A DNA stretch of 64,000 nt from Nocardia huaxiensis (GCF_013744875.1 NZ_CP059399.1:5270001-5334000), one strand, 5' to 3'. Positions 34,165 to 43,708 are shown, counted from the stretch's first letter. Program-made: numbers and translations. Notes: generated by a model not told the origin, from the letters alone.

Positions 34165-37100
34165 ATGCTGGTGGGCCGTGACCGCGAGCAAACAGCGCTC
34201 CGACAGACAACGGCCGCGGCGCGCCTGGGCAACGCCGGCGCGCTCGTGGTCACCGGCGACGCGGGCACCGGCAAGACCAGCCTGCTCGAACACGCTGTCG
34301 CCGACGCCGATTCCTGCCTGATCCTGCGCGCCTGCGGCATCGAATCCGAACGCGAACTGCCCTTCGCCGGCCTGTCCCAGCTGCTGCGCCCCATCCTCGG
34401 GCTCTCCGCACACCTGCCGGCTCGCCAAGCCGCCGCCCTGCACGATGCCCTGTCCATGCCCGCGCCCGCCACCGTGGCCGCGGACCCGATACGGGTCGAG
34501 CCCGGCCCGCGCACCATGAATCCGGCCGGTGACCGGCCCGCCGGGCCGCGTCGGCGCGACGGCCGAGGCGACGGTGAAGCCGACCCCGGGCCCGGGGATC
34601 GATTCGCGATCGGGGCGGCGACACTCGGTGTGATCTGCCGGGCGGCCGAGGAACGCCCGGTGCTGGTGATCGTGGACGACGCGCACTGGTGGGACGATCC
34701 GTCCACCGAGGCCCTGGTGTTCGCGGTGCGCAGACTGTGCGCGGACCCGGTGGCGGTCCTGATCGCCTGCCGCACCGACAGCGAATTCCTGTGCCGGGCT
34801 GCCGGAGTGCCGCGACTGGAGTTGCGCGGGCTCGACAGCGCGGCGACCGCGGCGCTGGCCGCGGCCACCCTCGCCGCCGCGGGCACCGGCTGGCCGGTCG
34901 GTCCCGACCTGGCCGCGACCCTGCACCGGCTCACCGGCGGCAACCCCTTGGCCATCGTCGAACTGTGCCGGGATCCCGAAGCGCTGGAACAGCATTCACC
35001 CACCGCGCCGGTTCCGCTGCCCGCCCGCGCCGCCCGCCCCTACCTCGGTGAGGCCGCCGCACTGGACCCGCCTGCCCGCACCGCGCTGCTGGTGGCGGCC
35101 CTCGATGGCGGTGACCTGCACACCATCGCCGCCGCCTGCCTCGCTCTCGGCACCGACCCGGCGCATCTGGCCGCCGGCGAATCGACCCGCCTGGTCCGTC
35201 TGAGCCCGCACCACCTCCAATTCCGCCACCCCCTGGCCCGTTCCGCCGTGGTCGAGGCCGCCGGTCCCGCCGAACGCCGCGCCGCCCACCGCAGCCTGGC
35301 CGCGGTCACCGACGACCCGGACCGGCGCGCCTGGCATCTGGCCGAAGCCGCCATCGGACCCGACGCACCGGTCGCCGATCAACTCTGCGCCGCCGGTGAA
35401 CGCGCGGCCGCACGTGGCGCGTACGCGGTGGCGGCCACCGCCTTCGAACGGGCCGCCGCGCTCAGCCCGGGCTGCGCCGACCGTGCCGACCGGCTGCTGC
35501 GCGCCGCCGAATCCGCGTGGCGCGCAGGCCGCACCGAACGCGCCCGCCGCCTCGTCGACAGCGTGCACCCCGACGGCCTCACCCCGATACGAGCCATGGG
35601 CATCGCCGCGGTGGCCACCGCCATCGCCCTCGACGACGGCGACCCCGCCCGCGTCCGCGACATTGTCGCCACCGCGCTGCGCACCCCACCGTGGCCGTCC
35701 CTGTGCGGCTGGGACACACCCCTGCCCGCCGCTTCCGAGCAGCACCCGCCCTTCGCGGACCGGCACCATAACGGGCACAACCGGTCTGCCCGAACAGACT
35801 CCGACGGTGGCCGGCCCAGCGAGCCGGGCGCCGTCACCGGCGCGGCAGCCATCCGGCCGCGGGCAGGTAGTGCTGGTCGCAGCCATCCGGGGGCCGAAAC
35901 CGGCACGGGCGCAGGCGAAGTCGTCGACGCGCCGATCGATGCCGAGGGGGCCGACGCGGCGGTGTCGGTGCTGGGGTCGGCAGTGCTGGCGGGGTTCTAT
36001 CTGCTCGATGCCGAGACCGAGATGCGGGCGGCGCTGGCATTGGAGCGGGTGCTGGCGTGGGCGTCGCCGCCGACACGGGTGCTGGGGGAGCTGGCGGCGG
36101 GGATGGCGCGGATCCTGGCCGGACGCGGCGGGGCCCGCCAGGTGCGGGCCGCGCTGGCCGAGCTGAGCCCCGAGTGGGACCGGGATCCGGCGCGGTTGAG
36201 CTGGATGGCGTTGGGGCCGTTGTTTCTTCGCGAATCCAGTGCGGGCGGAGACGGGCGACTGCTGTTGCGGCACGTGGCCGACCGGGTGCGGGCGCAGGCG
36301 GCGGTGGGGATGCTGCCGCTGCTGCTGTTCCTGACCGGGCGTGACGAGTCGACGACCGACCGGTGGGCCGATGCGGTGGCCACCTACACCGAGGGAGCGC
36401 GGCTGGCCCGGGAGACGGGACGGCCGCTGGAGCTGGCGGGCAATCTGGCGGGCCTGGCGTGCGTGCAGGCCCGGCTCGGGCAGCTGTCGCAGTGCGCGGC
36501 GAATGTGGCGGCGGCGCTGGAGATCTGCGAGCCGCGCGGGGTGCACGTGTTCCGGGTGTGGGCCTTGCAGGCGCGCGGGGACGCCGCACTGGCCGGGGAC
36601 GATCCCGAGACCGCGCGCGCCTGCTGGGAGGAACTGGCGGCGCTGCTGCGCACGCTCGGAGTGCGGGATCCGGATGTGGACCCGGCCCCGGATCTGGTGG
36701 AAGTGTATGTGCGCCTGGGCCGCCCGGAAGCGGCCGCACCCGTCGCGGACGCGTTCGCGGCGTCGGCGCGCGCCAAGGGTCAGCCGTGGTCGCTGGCCCG
36801 CGCCGAACGCTGCGCGGGGCTGCTCGCCGCCGACCCGCAGATGCCCGCGGCGTTCGAGGCGGCACTGGCCTGGCATGCGCGGACCCCGGATGTGTTCGAG
36901 CAGGCCCGCACCCGCCTGGCCTACGGTGCGCGTCTGCGCCGGGCCCGTCGCCGCCGCGACGCCCGCATCCAATTGCGTACGGCTCTCACCGTTTTCGAAC
37001 AGCTCGGCGCCGAACCCTGGATCCGCCGCTGCACCACCGAACTGCACGCCACCGGCGAAACCGTGCGCCCGCGCGCCAACCCCGCCACCGACCGGCTCAC

Positions 37101-37284
37101 CCCGCAGCAACGCCAGGTCGCGTTGTCGCTGGCGGCGGGCCGCACCACCCGGGAAACCGCGGCCGCACTGTTCCTGAGCCCCAAGACCGTCGAATACCAT
37201 CTGCGCCACGTGTATATGACGCTGGGCATCAGCAGCCGCGCCGAACTCGCCGCCCACCTGCACCCGCCACCCCACGCAGGCTGA
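34165..37284 (+). CDS. large LuxR-family ATPase regulator (LAL type)
   Basis: A 1039-residue signal-transduction ATPase. The N-terminal AAA/STAND domain has Walker A GDAGTGKTS (31-39) and Walker B VLVIVDDAHWWDD (about 167-179). A long helical, TPR-like middle follows, and a GerE/LuxR helix-turn-helix is at the end (LTPQQRQVALSLAAGR, ETAAALFLSPKTVEYHLRHV). An Arg/Pro/Gly-rich insertion interrupts the middle around 545-590. Such proteins activate adjacent or distant catabolic or antibiotic genes on binding an inducer; the target here is not evident. Confidence 0.88.
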   Translation: MLVGRDREQTALRQTTAAARLGNAGALVVTGDAGTGKTSLLEHAVADADSCLILRACGIESERELPFAGLSQLLRPILGLSAHLPARQAAALHDALSMPAPATVAADPIRVEPGPRTMNPAGDRPAGPRRRDGRGDGEADPGPGDRFAIGAATLGVICRAAEERPVLVIVDDAHWWDDPSTEALVFAVRRLCADPVAVLIACRTDSEFLCRAAGVPRLELRGLDSAATAALAAATLAAAGTGWPVGPDLAATLHRLTGGNPLAIVELCRDPEALEQHSPTAPVPLPARAARPYLGEAAALDPPARTALLVAALDGGDLHTIAAACLALGTDPAHLAAGESTRLVRLSPHHLQFRHPLARSAVVEAAGPAERRAAHRSLAAVTDDPDRRAWHLAEAAIGPDAPVADQLCAAGERAAARGAYAVAATAFERAAALSPGCADRADRLLRAAESAWRAGRTERARRLVDSVHPDGLTPIRAMGIAAVATAIALDDGDPARVRDIVATALRTPPWPSLCGWDTPLPAASEQHPPFADRHHNGHNRSARTDSDGGRPSEPGAVTGAAAIRPRAGSAGRSHPGAETGTGAGEVVDAPIDAEGADAAVSVLGSAVLAGFYLLDAETEMRAALALERVLAWASPPTRVLGELAAGMARILAGRGGARQVRAALAELSPEWDRDPARLSWMALGPLFLRESSAGGDGRLLLRHVADRVRAQAAVGMLPLLLFLTGRDESTTDRWADAVATYTEGARLARETGRPLELAGNLAGLACVQARLGQLSQCAANVAAALEICEPRGVHVFRVWALQARGDAALAGDDPETARACWEELAALLRTLGVRDPDVDPAPDLVEVYVRLGRPEAAAPVADAFAASARAKGQPWSLARAERCAGLLAADPQMPAAFEAALAWHARTPDVFEQARTRLAYGARLRRARRRRDARIQLRTALTVFEQLGAEPWIRRCTTELHATGETVRPRANPATDRLTPQQRQVALSLAAGRTTRETAAALFLSPKTVEYHLRHVYMTLGISSRAELAAHLHPPPHAG

Positions 37285-37397
37285 CCTGCGCCGCCGCACC
37301 GCTCAGCGACCGTGCAGCGAATTCTGTTGGGGATGCGCGGGTTTGGCGGGCATGGGACGCTGAGTGCGTTCCATCGCGCTATTCCGGGGGTTCGGGT

Positions 37398-37964
37398 ATG
37401 CGATTGATGATGTCGGGACCGCTCGGATCGGGTGCGGCGGCCCAGCAGGAGCGTGTGGCCGAGCACTGGCGAATACCGGCGATCGATCTGGGTGTCGCGG
37501 TGCGCGCGGAGATCGACGCCGACACCGCACTGGGGCGGCGCGCGATCGAATTGTTCGACCGCGGCGCCGAACTCGGTGACGCGCTGCCGGTGGATATGCT
37601 GCTCAGCCACCTCGACCGGGTCGCGGCCGAGCAGGGATTCCTGCTGGCCGGGCTGCCGTCGAGCGTGCCGCAGGCCGAACTGCTGACCCGGCGGCTCATG
37701 ATGCGCGGCACCCCCTTACGTGCGGTGGTGCTGCTCGACGAACCGGCCGAGCAGACCATGGCGCGCGTGGCGGCGCGCGCCGGATTCGACGCCTCGGCCG
37801 CCGACGGATTCCGGGAACGGTTCGCGCTGTATGAGTCCACGCAGCGCCCGGTGCTCGAGTTCTATCGCGACCACGCCCGCCAAGGGGGCATCCCCTGCTA
37901 CACGGTGCCGGTGACCGGCGACGCCGACGAGGTGTTCGCGCGCATCGTCGACGCCCTCGAATAG
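37398..37964 (+). CDS. adenylate-kinase-like protein without catalytic residues
   Basis: 188 residues from ATG 37398. The fold is recognisable as adenylate kinase: start MRLMMSGPLGSG, ERVAEHWRIPAIDLGVAVRAE for the AMP-binding start, GFLLAGLPSSVPQAELL and the C-terminal FERFALYE-like ring. Key residues are gone. The P-loop GxxGxGKGT is GPLGSGAAA with no Lys, and the conserved DGFPR is AGLPS with no Asp or Arg. The LID is shortened. It is therefore a probable pseudoenzyme with a binding or regulatory role. It follows the LAL regulator by 113 bases. Confidence 0.7.
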   Translation: MRLMMSGPLGSGAAAQQERVAEHWRIPAIDLGVAVRAEIDADTALGRRAIELFDRGAELGDALPVDMLLSHLDRVAAEQGFLLAGLPSSVPQAELLTRRLMMRGTPLRAVVLLDEPAEQTMARVAARAGFDASAADGFRERFALYESTQRPVLEFYRDHARQGGIPCYTVPVTGDADEVFARIVDALE

Positions 37965-38000
37965 GAGCACACAGCCCGAACCGGTGTTGTGCCACCGCAT

Positions 38001-38381
38001 TCACGTCCGCGGGTCCGGCGAGTGCGCGCCGGCGGCAGCGGCAATGACCTCGTCGAGTACTTCCCGTGCCCGGTGCAGGTCGGTGATGCAGGCGTCGAGG
38101 TGCGCGCGCTGGCGGGACAGTTCGGCCAGCAGGAACGGGGTGGTGTGCGCGTTGGGGGTGCCGTCGCGGTCGTGGGTGCAGGGCAGCAGTTCGGCCATGG
38201 TGGCGCTGTGCAATCCGGCGGCGAACATCTGCTGGATCCGGATCACCCGATCCACGGCGGAGTCGGGATAGTCGCGGTGCCCGCCCGGGGTGCGGGTGGC
38301 GTGCAGCAGCCCCTGCTGTTCGTAGTAGCGCAGCGAGCGCACGCTGACCCCGGTCCTGTGTGCCAGCTCACCGATCTTCAT
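38001..38381 (-). CDS. MerR family transcriptional regulator
   Basis: 126 residues: N-terminal winged helix-turn-helix KIGELAHRTGVSVRSLRYYE with GGHRDYP, then a helical dimerisation region (LSRQRAHLDACITDLHRARE). The short C-terminal part has no cysteine cluster, so the ligand is probably organic rather than a metal. Divergent from the old yellow enzyme gene; MerR proteins usually activate such a partner by untwisting an overlong promoter spacer. Confidence 0.88.
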   Translation of the reverse strand: MKIGELAHRTGVSVRSLRYYEQQGLLHATRTPGGHRDYPDSAVDRVIRIQQMFAAGLHSATMAELLPCTHDRDGTPNAHTTPFLLAELSRQRAHLDACITDLHRAREVLDEVIAAAAGAHSPDPRT

Positions 38382-38393
38382 CGCCGTCTCCTC

Positions 38394-38425
38394 TTGCAGC
38401 TGACATTGATGTCAGGTCCTACCGT
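38394..38425 (+). promoter_or_regulatory. MerR operator/promoter with long spacer
   Basis: The perfect inverted repeat CTGACAT-TG-ATGTCAG (38400-38415) lies between TTGCAG (38394-38399, -35-like) and TACCGT (38420-38425, -10-like). The 20-bp spacer is typical for MerR-activated promoters. It serves the old yellow enzyme gene. Confidence 0.65.
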
Positions 38426-38431
38426 TGCCGC

Positions 38432-39529
38432 ATGCTGCTCACCGAATTCCGAAGCGCCACACTGAATCTGCCCAACCGTGTGGTCATGGCGCCGATGACG
38501 CGCCTGCGTAGCCACCGGGACGGGTCGCCGACCGCGGAGGTCGCCCGCTACTACACCCAGCGCGCCGAAGCCGGGCTGATCGTCACCGAGGGCATCTGGC
38601 CGCACCCCAGCGGGCAGAGCGAAGCATGGGTGCCGGGCCTGCACACCGACGCCCACGAACACGCCTGGCGTCACGTCACCGAATCCGTGCACGCCGCCGG
38701 CGGGCGAATCTTCGCCCAGCTCATGCACGGTGGACGCAAAGGCCATCCGGGCGCGCGCATCGACGGCTCGATCCCGGCGGGCCCGTCGGCGGTGATCGAT
38801 GCGGAACACGTGCACCTCTACGACGACACGAAAGCGGCCCCGATCATTCCCGCGGTGATGTCGCGCACCGACATCGACGCGGCTGTCACGCATTTCGCGG
38901 ACGCGGCCCGGCGCGCGATCGCCGCGGGGTTCGACGGGGTGGAGTTGCACGGCGCCAACAGCTATCTGCTGCACCAGTTCCTGGCCGACAACACCAACCT
39001 GCGCACCGACGAGTACGGGGGCAGCATCGCCAACCGGTTGCGGCTGCCGCTGCGCGTGCTCACCGCGGTCACCGACGCGATCGGCGCGCACCGCACCGGA
39101 CTGCGCCTGTCGCCGGGCAACCCGCAGTTCGGTATGCGCGAAACCGATCCGGCGCCGCTGTATCGGGCGCTGCTGTCGGAGATCGACGGCGCGGGCCTGG
39201 CCTACCTGCATCTGACCGACGACGACGCCTATCCGGCGCTGCGTGATCTGCGGCCGCGCTGGTCGGGCCCGCTGATCGCCAATGTCGGCGAAAACCGGGA
39301 CCGCACAACCCCTTCGGCGGCCCACGCGGTCCTCGCCGCGGGCCTGGCCGATCTGGTGTCCTTCGGGCGCGCCTTCCTCGCCAACCCCGACCTGGTGCAG
39401 CGCATCGCGCACGACCTGCCCCTGGCGCCGGTCCGGGAGGAGGTGCTCTACGGGCGAGAGGGCGTGGGCTACACCGACTATCCGCGCTGGGACGAGCAGC
39501 ACGACACCGTCTTGCCCCGGTCGGCCTGA
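38432..39529 (+). CDS. old yellow enzyme family FMN ene-reductase
   Basis: 365 residues from ATG 38432. An FMN-binding TIM barrel that reduces activated alkenes with NAD(P)H. Visible are NRVVMAPMTRLRS, the His pair region GVELHGANSYLLHQFL, NLRTDEYGGSIANR and LADLVSFGRAFLANPDL. Active-site HGAN is intact. It lies behind the MerR-type promoter, so induction by an electrophile or by its substrate is likely. Confidence 0.9.
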   Translation: MLLTEFRSATLNLPNRVVMAPMTRLRSHRDGSPTAEVARYYTQRAEAGLIVTEGIWPHPSGQSEAWVPGLHTDAHEHAWRHVTESVHAAGGRIFAQLMHGGRKGHPGARIDGSIPAGPSAVIDAEHVHLYDDTKAAPIIPAVMSRTDIDAAVTHFADAARRAIAAGFDGVELHGANSYLLHQFLADNTNLRTDEYGGSIANRLRLPLRVLTAVTDAIGAHRTGLRLSPGNPQFGMRETDPAPLYRALLSEIDGAGLAYLHLTDDDAYPALRDLRPRWSGPLIANVGENRDRTTPSAAHAVLAAGLADLVSFGRAFLANPDLVQRIAHDLPLAPVREEVLYGREGVGYTDYPRWDEQHDTVLPRSA

Positions 39530-39662
39530 CCGGCACCACAGCCCGCGGCCCCGGCCGCCGCCACCGGTTGCGGCGGGAACATCTCTGCCGTCCGCCGGTT
39601 CACCGCGTGTGTGAGCAGCCAGTTCGATTCTCGACCTCCCGGCACGCCCGCCATGCCGATAC

Positions 39663-39685
39663 GGTGAGAGTCGAACGCTCTCACC
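39663..39685. promoter_or_regulatory. 8-bp inverted repeat upstream of the fusion gene
   Basis: GGTGAGAG (39663-39670), 7-base spacer, CTCTCACC (39678-39685), just ahead of the GAGGAGGT ribosome site (39692-39699). It is a candidate repressor operator or a leader hairpin that could influence initiation. Confidence 0.5.
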
Positions 39686-39705
39686 CTCAATGAGGAGGTA
39701 CGACG

Positions 39706-42666
39706 GTGACCGCGATGCCCGGATTCGACCGGCTGCGCTCGGTGCGCAAACAACTGCGCGCGGGAGGTGAACTGCTGGACGCGGTGCGCAAGGATCCGCG
39801 CCTGGTGCGCGAACTGATCGCCGGATTCACCGGGCGCGGCGCCCCCGAACCGATCGCCGACCTCGGCGAGCACACGCCACCGGCGGGGCTGGCGGAGTTC
39901 ACCCGCACCGCGCACGCCCAGCACGAGGTCCCGGCGGACGCGGACACGGTGTGGGCGTACCTGAGTGACCTGTCCAAGATTCCGGACTGGTTCACCTTCC
40001 ACGCCGGATGGGGTGGGGAGGCGCCCGGGCAGGCCGAAGCCGGAGTGGAGTTCGCGCAGCACGCCAAATTCATGGGGATACCGGCCGAGCTGCGCTGGCG
40101 GGTCGCCGAAGCCGGCGATCAGGGACTGCATTTGCGCGGCACCGGACCGCAGGGGCTGAGCCTCGGGTTCTGGATCACGGTGACCCCCACCGGATCCGGG
40201 TCGACGGTCTACATCGATGCCGGCCTGGCGGGCCCGCCGATCGACGGCCCACTGGGCGGGTCGGTGGCACGCAGCCTGGGGGAGGCGCTGCGCGATTCGC
40301 TGGCCGCCCTGCCCGCCGCCCTCGCCTCGGCCACCCCGCAGAGCGGGCGGTCGGGACGTAAAGCAGTGCGGCACAAGGCATCCGGTGCGGTGCTCGCGCC
40401 GACCACGCCGGTGCTGGTGGGTGTGGGCCAGGTGGTCGAACGCACCCCGGACCCGGCCCGTCCCGATCCCGCGCACCTGGCGGTGCGGGCGCTGCGCGCC
40501 GCAGCCGCCGATTCCGGTGCCGGCGAAGCCTTCCTGCGCCGCGCCGACGCGGTGTTCGCGGTCGCCCCGACCTCCTGGCAGTACCGGGACCTGGGTGCGC
40601 TGGTGGCGGCCGCGGTCGGCGCGGAGACCGTGGACACCGTGCAGTCGAGCCCGTTCGGTGGCGACGGCGGGCAGCTGGTGCTCAACGAGGCCGCGGCCGC
40701 CATCGCCGCCGGCGACTACGACATCGTGCTGGTGACCGGCGCGGAAGCCGGCGCCACCCAGGCCGCCGCGCAACGCGCCGGACTCACCCCCGACTGGCCG
40801 GTGCAGGATGCGCACGTGCGCCCGACCCGCACGGTCGGGGTGGACAAACCGGCCAACAATGCCGCCGAGACCGCGGCCGGGCTGCTCGCCCCGATCAATA
40901 TGTACGCGCTGCTGGAATCGGCCAACCGGCGCCGGCTCGGCAACACCGTCGCCGAGCACGCGCAGACGGTGGCGCGGCTGTGGTCGCGGCTGTCGGCGGT
41001 GGCCGCCGACAACCCCGATGCCTGGCAGCCGCAGCAGTTCTCGGCCGAACAGATCGCCACGGTCACCGACGCCAACCGCATGATCTCCGCGCCCTACACC
41101 AAACTCGAATGCGCCAACCTGACCGTCGACATGGCCAGCGGCATCATCATGTGCAGCGCCGCGGCCGCCGAAGCCGCCGGCATCCCGCAGGAGCAGTGGG
41201 TGTTCCTGCACGCGGGCGCCTCCGGCACCGACGAATGGTTCGTCAGCGAACGCACCGAACTGGCGGCGTCCCCGGCCATCCACGCCCTGGGCGCGGCGGT
41301 GTTCGACCACACCGGCATCGGCCCCGACGACCTCACCCACATCGACCTGTACGCGTGCTTCCCGGTCGCGGTGCAGATCGCGGCCCGCGAACTCGGACTG
41401 CCCATCGACGACCCCAAGCGCCCGCTGTCGGTGACCGGCGGGCTCACCTTCGGCGGCGGGCCCGGCAACAACTACGGCGGCCACGCGGTCGCGACACTGG
41501 TGCGGAAACTGCGCGCCGAACCCGGAACCTTCGGGCTGGCCACCTCTTTGGGCTGGTATGTCACCAAACACGCGCTCGGCGTGTACTCGACGACCCCGCC
41601 CGCGGCCGCCTACCGGCATCTCACCCCCGTCATCGAGCACCCGCCCGCCCGACCCGCCCGCACCGGCTACGACGGCCCCGCCGTGGTCGAGGCGTACACG
41701 CTGCCCTACGACCGCGACGGCGCGCCCGAGGCGGCGATCCTGTCGCTGATCACCCCCAAGGGGGAGCGAGTCCTGCTGCGCAGCACCGACTCCGGTGTGC
41801 TGGACGAGCTCGCCGAACGGGACCTGCTGGGCCTGCCGGTCACTGTCATCGGCGACCGGATCACCGTCGACGGCACGGCGCGTGTCGAGCTGCCCGCCCC
41901 GCCCGCTCCGCCGGTGCTGGTGGAACGCCGCGGCCACATCACCATCATCACGCTCAACCGCCCGCACGCCCGCAACGCCATCGACCTGGCGACCGCGCTC
42001 GGGCTCGAACGCGCCATCGACGCCTACGAGGCCGACCCGAACGCCCGCATCGCCGTCCTCACCGGCGCCGGCGGCTATTTCAGTGCCGGCATGGACCTCA
42101 AAGCCGCTGCGCGCGGGGAGGTTCCGGTCACCGAGAAACGCGGCATCCTCGGCCTGGTCTCCCAGCCGCCGGCCAAACCGCTGATCGCGGCCGTGGAAGG
42201 CCCCGCTCTGGCCGGCGGCTGCGAACTGGCGTTGGCCGCAGATCTCATTGTCGCGGCCGAGAATTCGACCTTCGGCATCCCGGAGGTCAAACGCGGCCTG
42301 GTCGCCGTCGGCGGCGGTGTGCTGCGTCTGTCACAACGCCTGCCCCGCGCTATCGCCATGGAACTCGCCCTGACCGGCGACCCCATCACCGCCACCCGCG
42401 CCGCCGAACTAGGCCTGATCAACCAGGTCAGCGAACCCGGCAAGGCGCTGGAAGCCGCCCTCGCCCTGGCCGAACGAATCGCGGTCAACGCCCCGCTGAG
42501 CATCGACGCCTCCAAACAGATCATCGACCAAGCCCCGGACTGGAGCACCGCCGAAGCCTTCACCCGCCAAGGCCAAGTCGCCGCCCCGGCCCTGTCGTCC
42601 CAGGACGCAGGGGAGGGCATGCGCGCCTTCGTGGAGAAACGCCCACCGGTCTGGCGCGGCCGCTGA
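39706..42666 (+). CDS. SRPBCC-thiolase-like (TLP1)-crotonase fusion protein
   Basis: 986 residues, GTG start with a strong GAGGAGGT site. Residues about 64-205 form an SRPBCC/START-like ligand-binding domain (VPADADTVWAYLSDLSKIPDWF). Residues about 233-730 resemble the mycobacterial thiolase-like protein type 1 with its added C-terminal domain. The place of the thiolase Cys nucleophile reads SSPFGGDGG, so thiolysis is unlikely. Residues about 740-986 are a crotonase with ALAGGCELALAADLIV and FGIPEVKRG, keeping both glutamates of enoyl-CoA hydratase. A channelled acyl-CoA reaction is the likely use. A KstR-like box lies just downstream. Confidence 0.82.
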   Translation: MTAMPGFDRLRSVRKQLRAGGELLDAVRKDPRLVRELIAGFTGRGAPEPIADLGEHTPPAGLAEFTRTAHAQHEVPADADTVWAYLSDLSKIPDWFTFHAGWGGEAPGQAEAGVEFAQHAKFMGIPAELRWRVAEAGDQGLHLRGTGPQGLSLGFWITVTPTGSGSTVYIDAGLAGPPIDGPLGGSVARSLGEALRDSLAALPAALASATPQSGRSGRKAVRHKASGAVLAPTTPVLVGVGQVVERTPDPARPDPAHLAVRALRAAAADSGAGEAFLRRADAVFAVAPTSWQYRDLGALVAAAVGAETVDTVQSSPFGGDGGQLVLNEAAAAIAAGDYDIVLVTGAEAGATQAAAQRAGLTPDWPVQDAHVRPTRTVGVDKPANNAAETAAGLLAPINMYALLESANRRRLGNTVAEHAQTVARLWSRLSAVAADNPDAWQPQQFSAEQIATVTDANRMISAPYTKLECANLTVDMASGIIMCSAAAAEAAGIPQEQWVFLHAGASGTDEWFVSERTELAASPAIHALGAAVFDHTGIGPDDLTHIDLYACFPVAVQIAARELGLPIDDPKRPLSVTGGLTFGGGPGNNYGGHAVATLVRKLRAEPGTFGLATSLGWYVTKHALGVYSTTPPAAAYRHLTPVIEHPPARPARTGYDGPAVVEAYTLPYDRDGAPEAAILSLITPKGERVLLRSTDSGVLDELAERDLLGLPVTVIGDRITVDGTARVELPAPPAPPVLVERRGHITIITLNRPHARNAIDLATALGLERAIDAYEADPNARIAVLTGAGGYFSAGMDLKAAARGEVPVTEKRGILGLVSQPPAKPLIAAVEGPALAGGCELALAADLIVAAENSTFGIPEVKRGLVAVGGGVLRLSQRLPRAIAMELALTGDPITATRAAELGLINQVSEPGKALEAALALAERIAVNAPLSIDASKQIIDQAPDWSTAEAFTRQGQVAAPALSSQDAGEGMRAFVEKRPPVWRGR

Positions 42667-42756
42667 CCCGAACGGCCCTGCACTCGGAATGACACCGTTC
42701 CGGGCGCAGGGCCCGTTCCCGTTGTGGCCCTGCAGAACAACCGCCCACCACATTGT

Positions 42757-42770
42757 TATAACGCGTTCTA
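42757..42770. promoter_or_regulatory. KstR-like box (TATAACGCGTTCTA)
   Basis: Matches the mycobacterial KstR consensus TnnAACnnGTTnnA exactly at all fixed positions, 39 bases before the hydrolase ATG. KstR represses sterol catabolism genes; with acyl-CoA genes around it, control by a KstR-type repressor is plausible. Confidence 0.55.
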
Positions 42771-42808
42771 GAATCGGTGCGGATCATCGCCGACACCGAG
42801 GACTGCCC

Positions 42809-43708
42809 ATGCCCGACGCGCCGCCCACCGAAACCCTGCTGACCCTGCGCCGTGACGGACTGACATTGTCGGCGCGGCATTTCGGGGATCGGGGCGCACC
42901 ACTGGTGATCGTGCTGCACGGCTTCCCGGATACTCCGCACAGTTTCGACGGGCTGATCCCGCACCTGCTCGATGCCGGCTACCAGGTCCTCGCGCCCTGG
43001 CTACGCGGCTACACCAGCGAATCCGCCTCCCGCACAGCACGATACGACCTGATGGCGGTCAGCGCCGACATCACCGCCTGGCACAACGCCCTCGGCGCGC
43101 CACCGACACACCTGATCGGCCACGACTGGGGTGCGTTCACCGCGATCGTGCTCGCCAAACAGACTCCCGCCCCGTGGTTGTCGCTGACACTGCTGGCCAT
43201 CCCGCCCTTCGGGGACGGTTTCGCCCCACAACTGCTGCCATTGCTGCCCCGCCAGCTCGTCATGTCCTCCTACATCCCACTCATGCAGGCAGGCTGGTCG
43301 CACCGGCTGCTCACCCGCGACCATGCGGCCTTCATACGCGCCCTGTGGCGACGCTGGTCACCCGGCTGGAACTTCACCGACACCGAATTCGCCCCCACCA
43401 CAGCAGTATTCACCGACCCGACCCGCGCCTGGGCCGCCACCCGCTACTACCGCTCCCTGTTCACCGTGCACCGCTCCGCCACCCGCGAATTCCAGCACCT
43501 GCTCATGGCGCCCCAGCCCCCACTGCCCACCCTCGCCCTCTCAGGCCGCCGCGACGGCGCCCTGTCCGCGGACCTGCAACGCCTCGTCGCCGAGCACGCA
43601 GGCGTGGCCCACACCCAACTGCCGGACTGCGGCCACTTCCTGCACGCCGAAAACCCGGACGCCGTCGCCGCACACCTGCTGCCACACCTGCACACCGCCA
43701 CCCCCTGA
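42809..43708 (+). CDS. alpha/beta hydrolase, epoxide-hydrolase/dehalogenase type
   Basis: 299 residues from ATG 42809. HGFPDT forms the oxyanion-hole region, the nucleophile elbow IGHDWGAF has Asp as in epoxide hydrolases and haloalkane dehalogenases, and CGHFLHAE supplies the late His. No signal peptide. It probably opens an epoxide or ester in the catabolism of a hydrophobic substrate. The KstR-like box in front suggests steroid-linked control. Confidence 0.85.
   Translation: MPDAPPTETLLTLRRDGLTLSARHFGDRGAPLVIVLHGFPDTPHSFDGLIPHLLDAGYQVLAPWLRGYTSESASRTARYDLMAVSADITAWHNALGAPPTHLIGHDWGAFTAIVLAKQTPAPWLSLTLLAIPPFGDGFAPQLLPLLPRQLVMSSYIPLMQAGWSHRLLTRDHAAFIRALWRRWSPGWNFTDTEFAPTTAVFTDPTRAWAATRYYRSLFTVHRSATREFQHLLMAPQPPLPTLALSGRRDGALSADLQRLVAEHAGVAHTQLPDCGHFLHAENPDAVAAHLLPHLHTATP

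Noticed and set aside
39478..41967. 829-codon open frame antisense to the SRPBCC-thiolase-crotonase gene
   Set aside because: No recognisable domain and opposite to an intact fusion gene.
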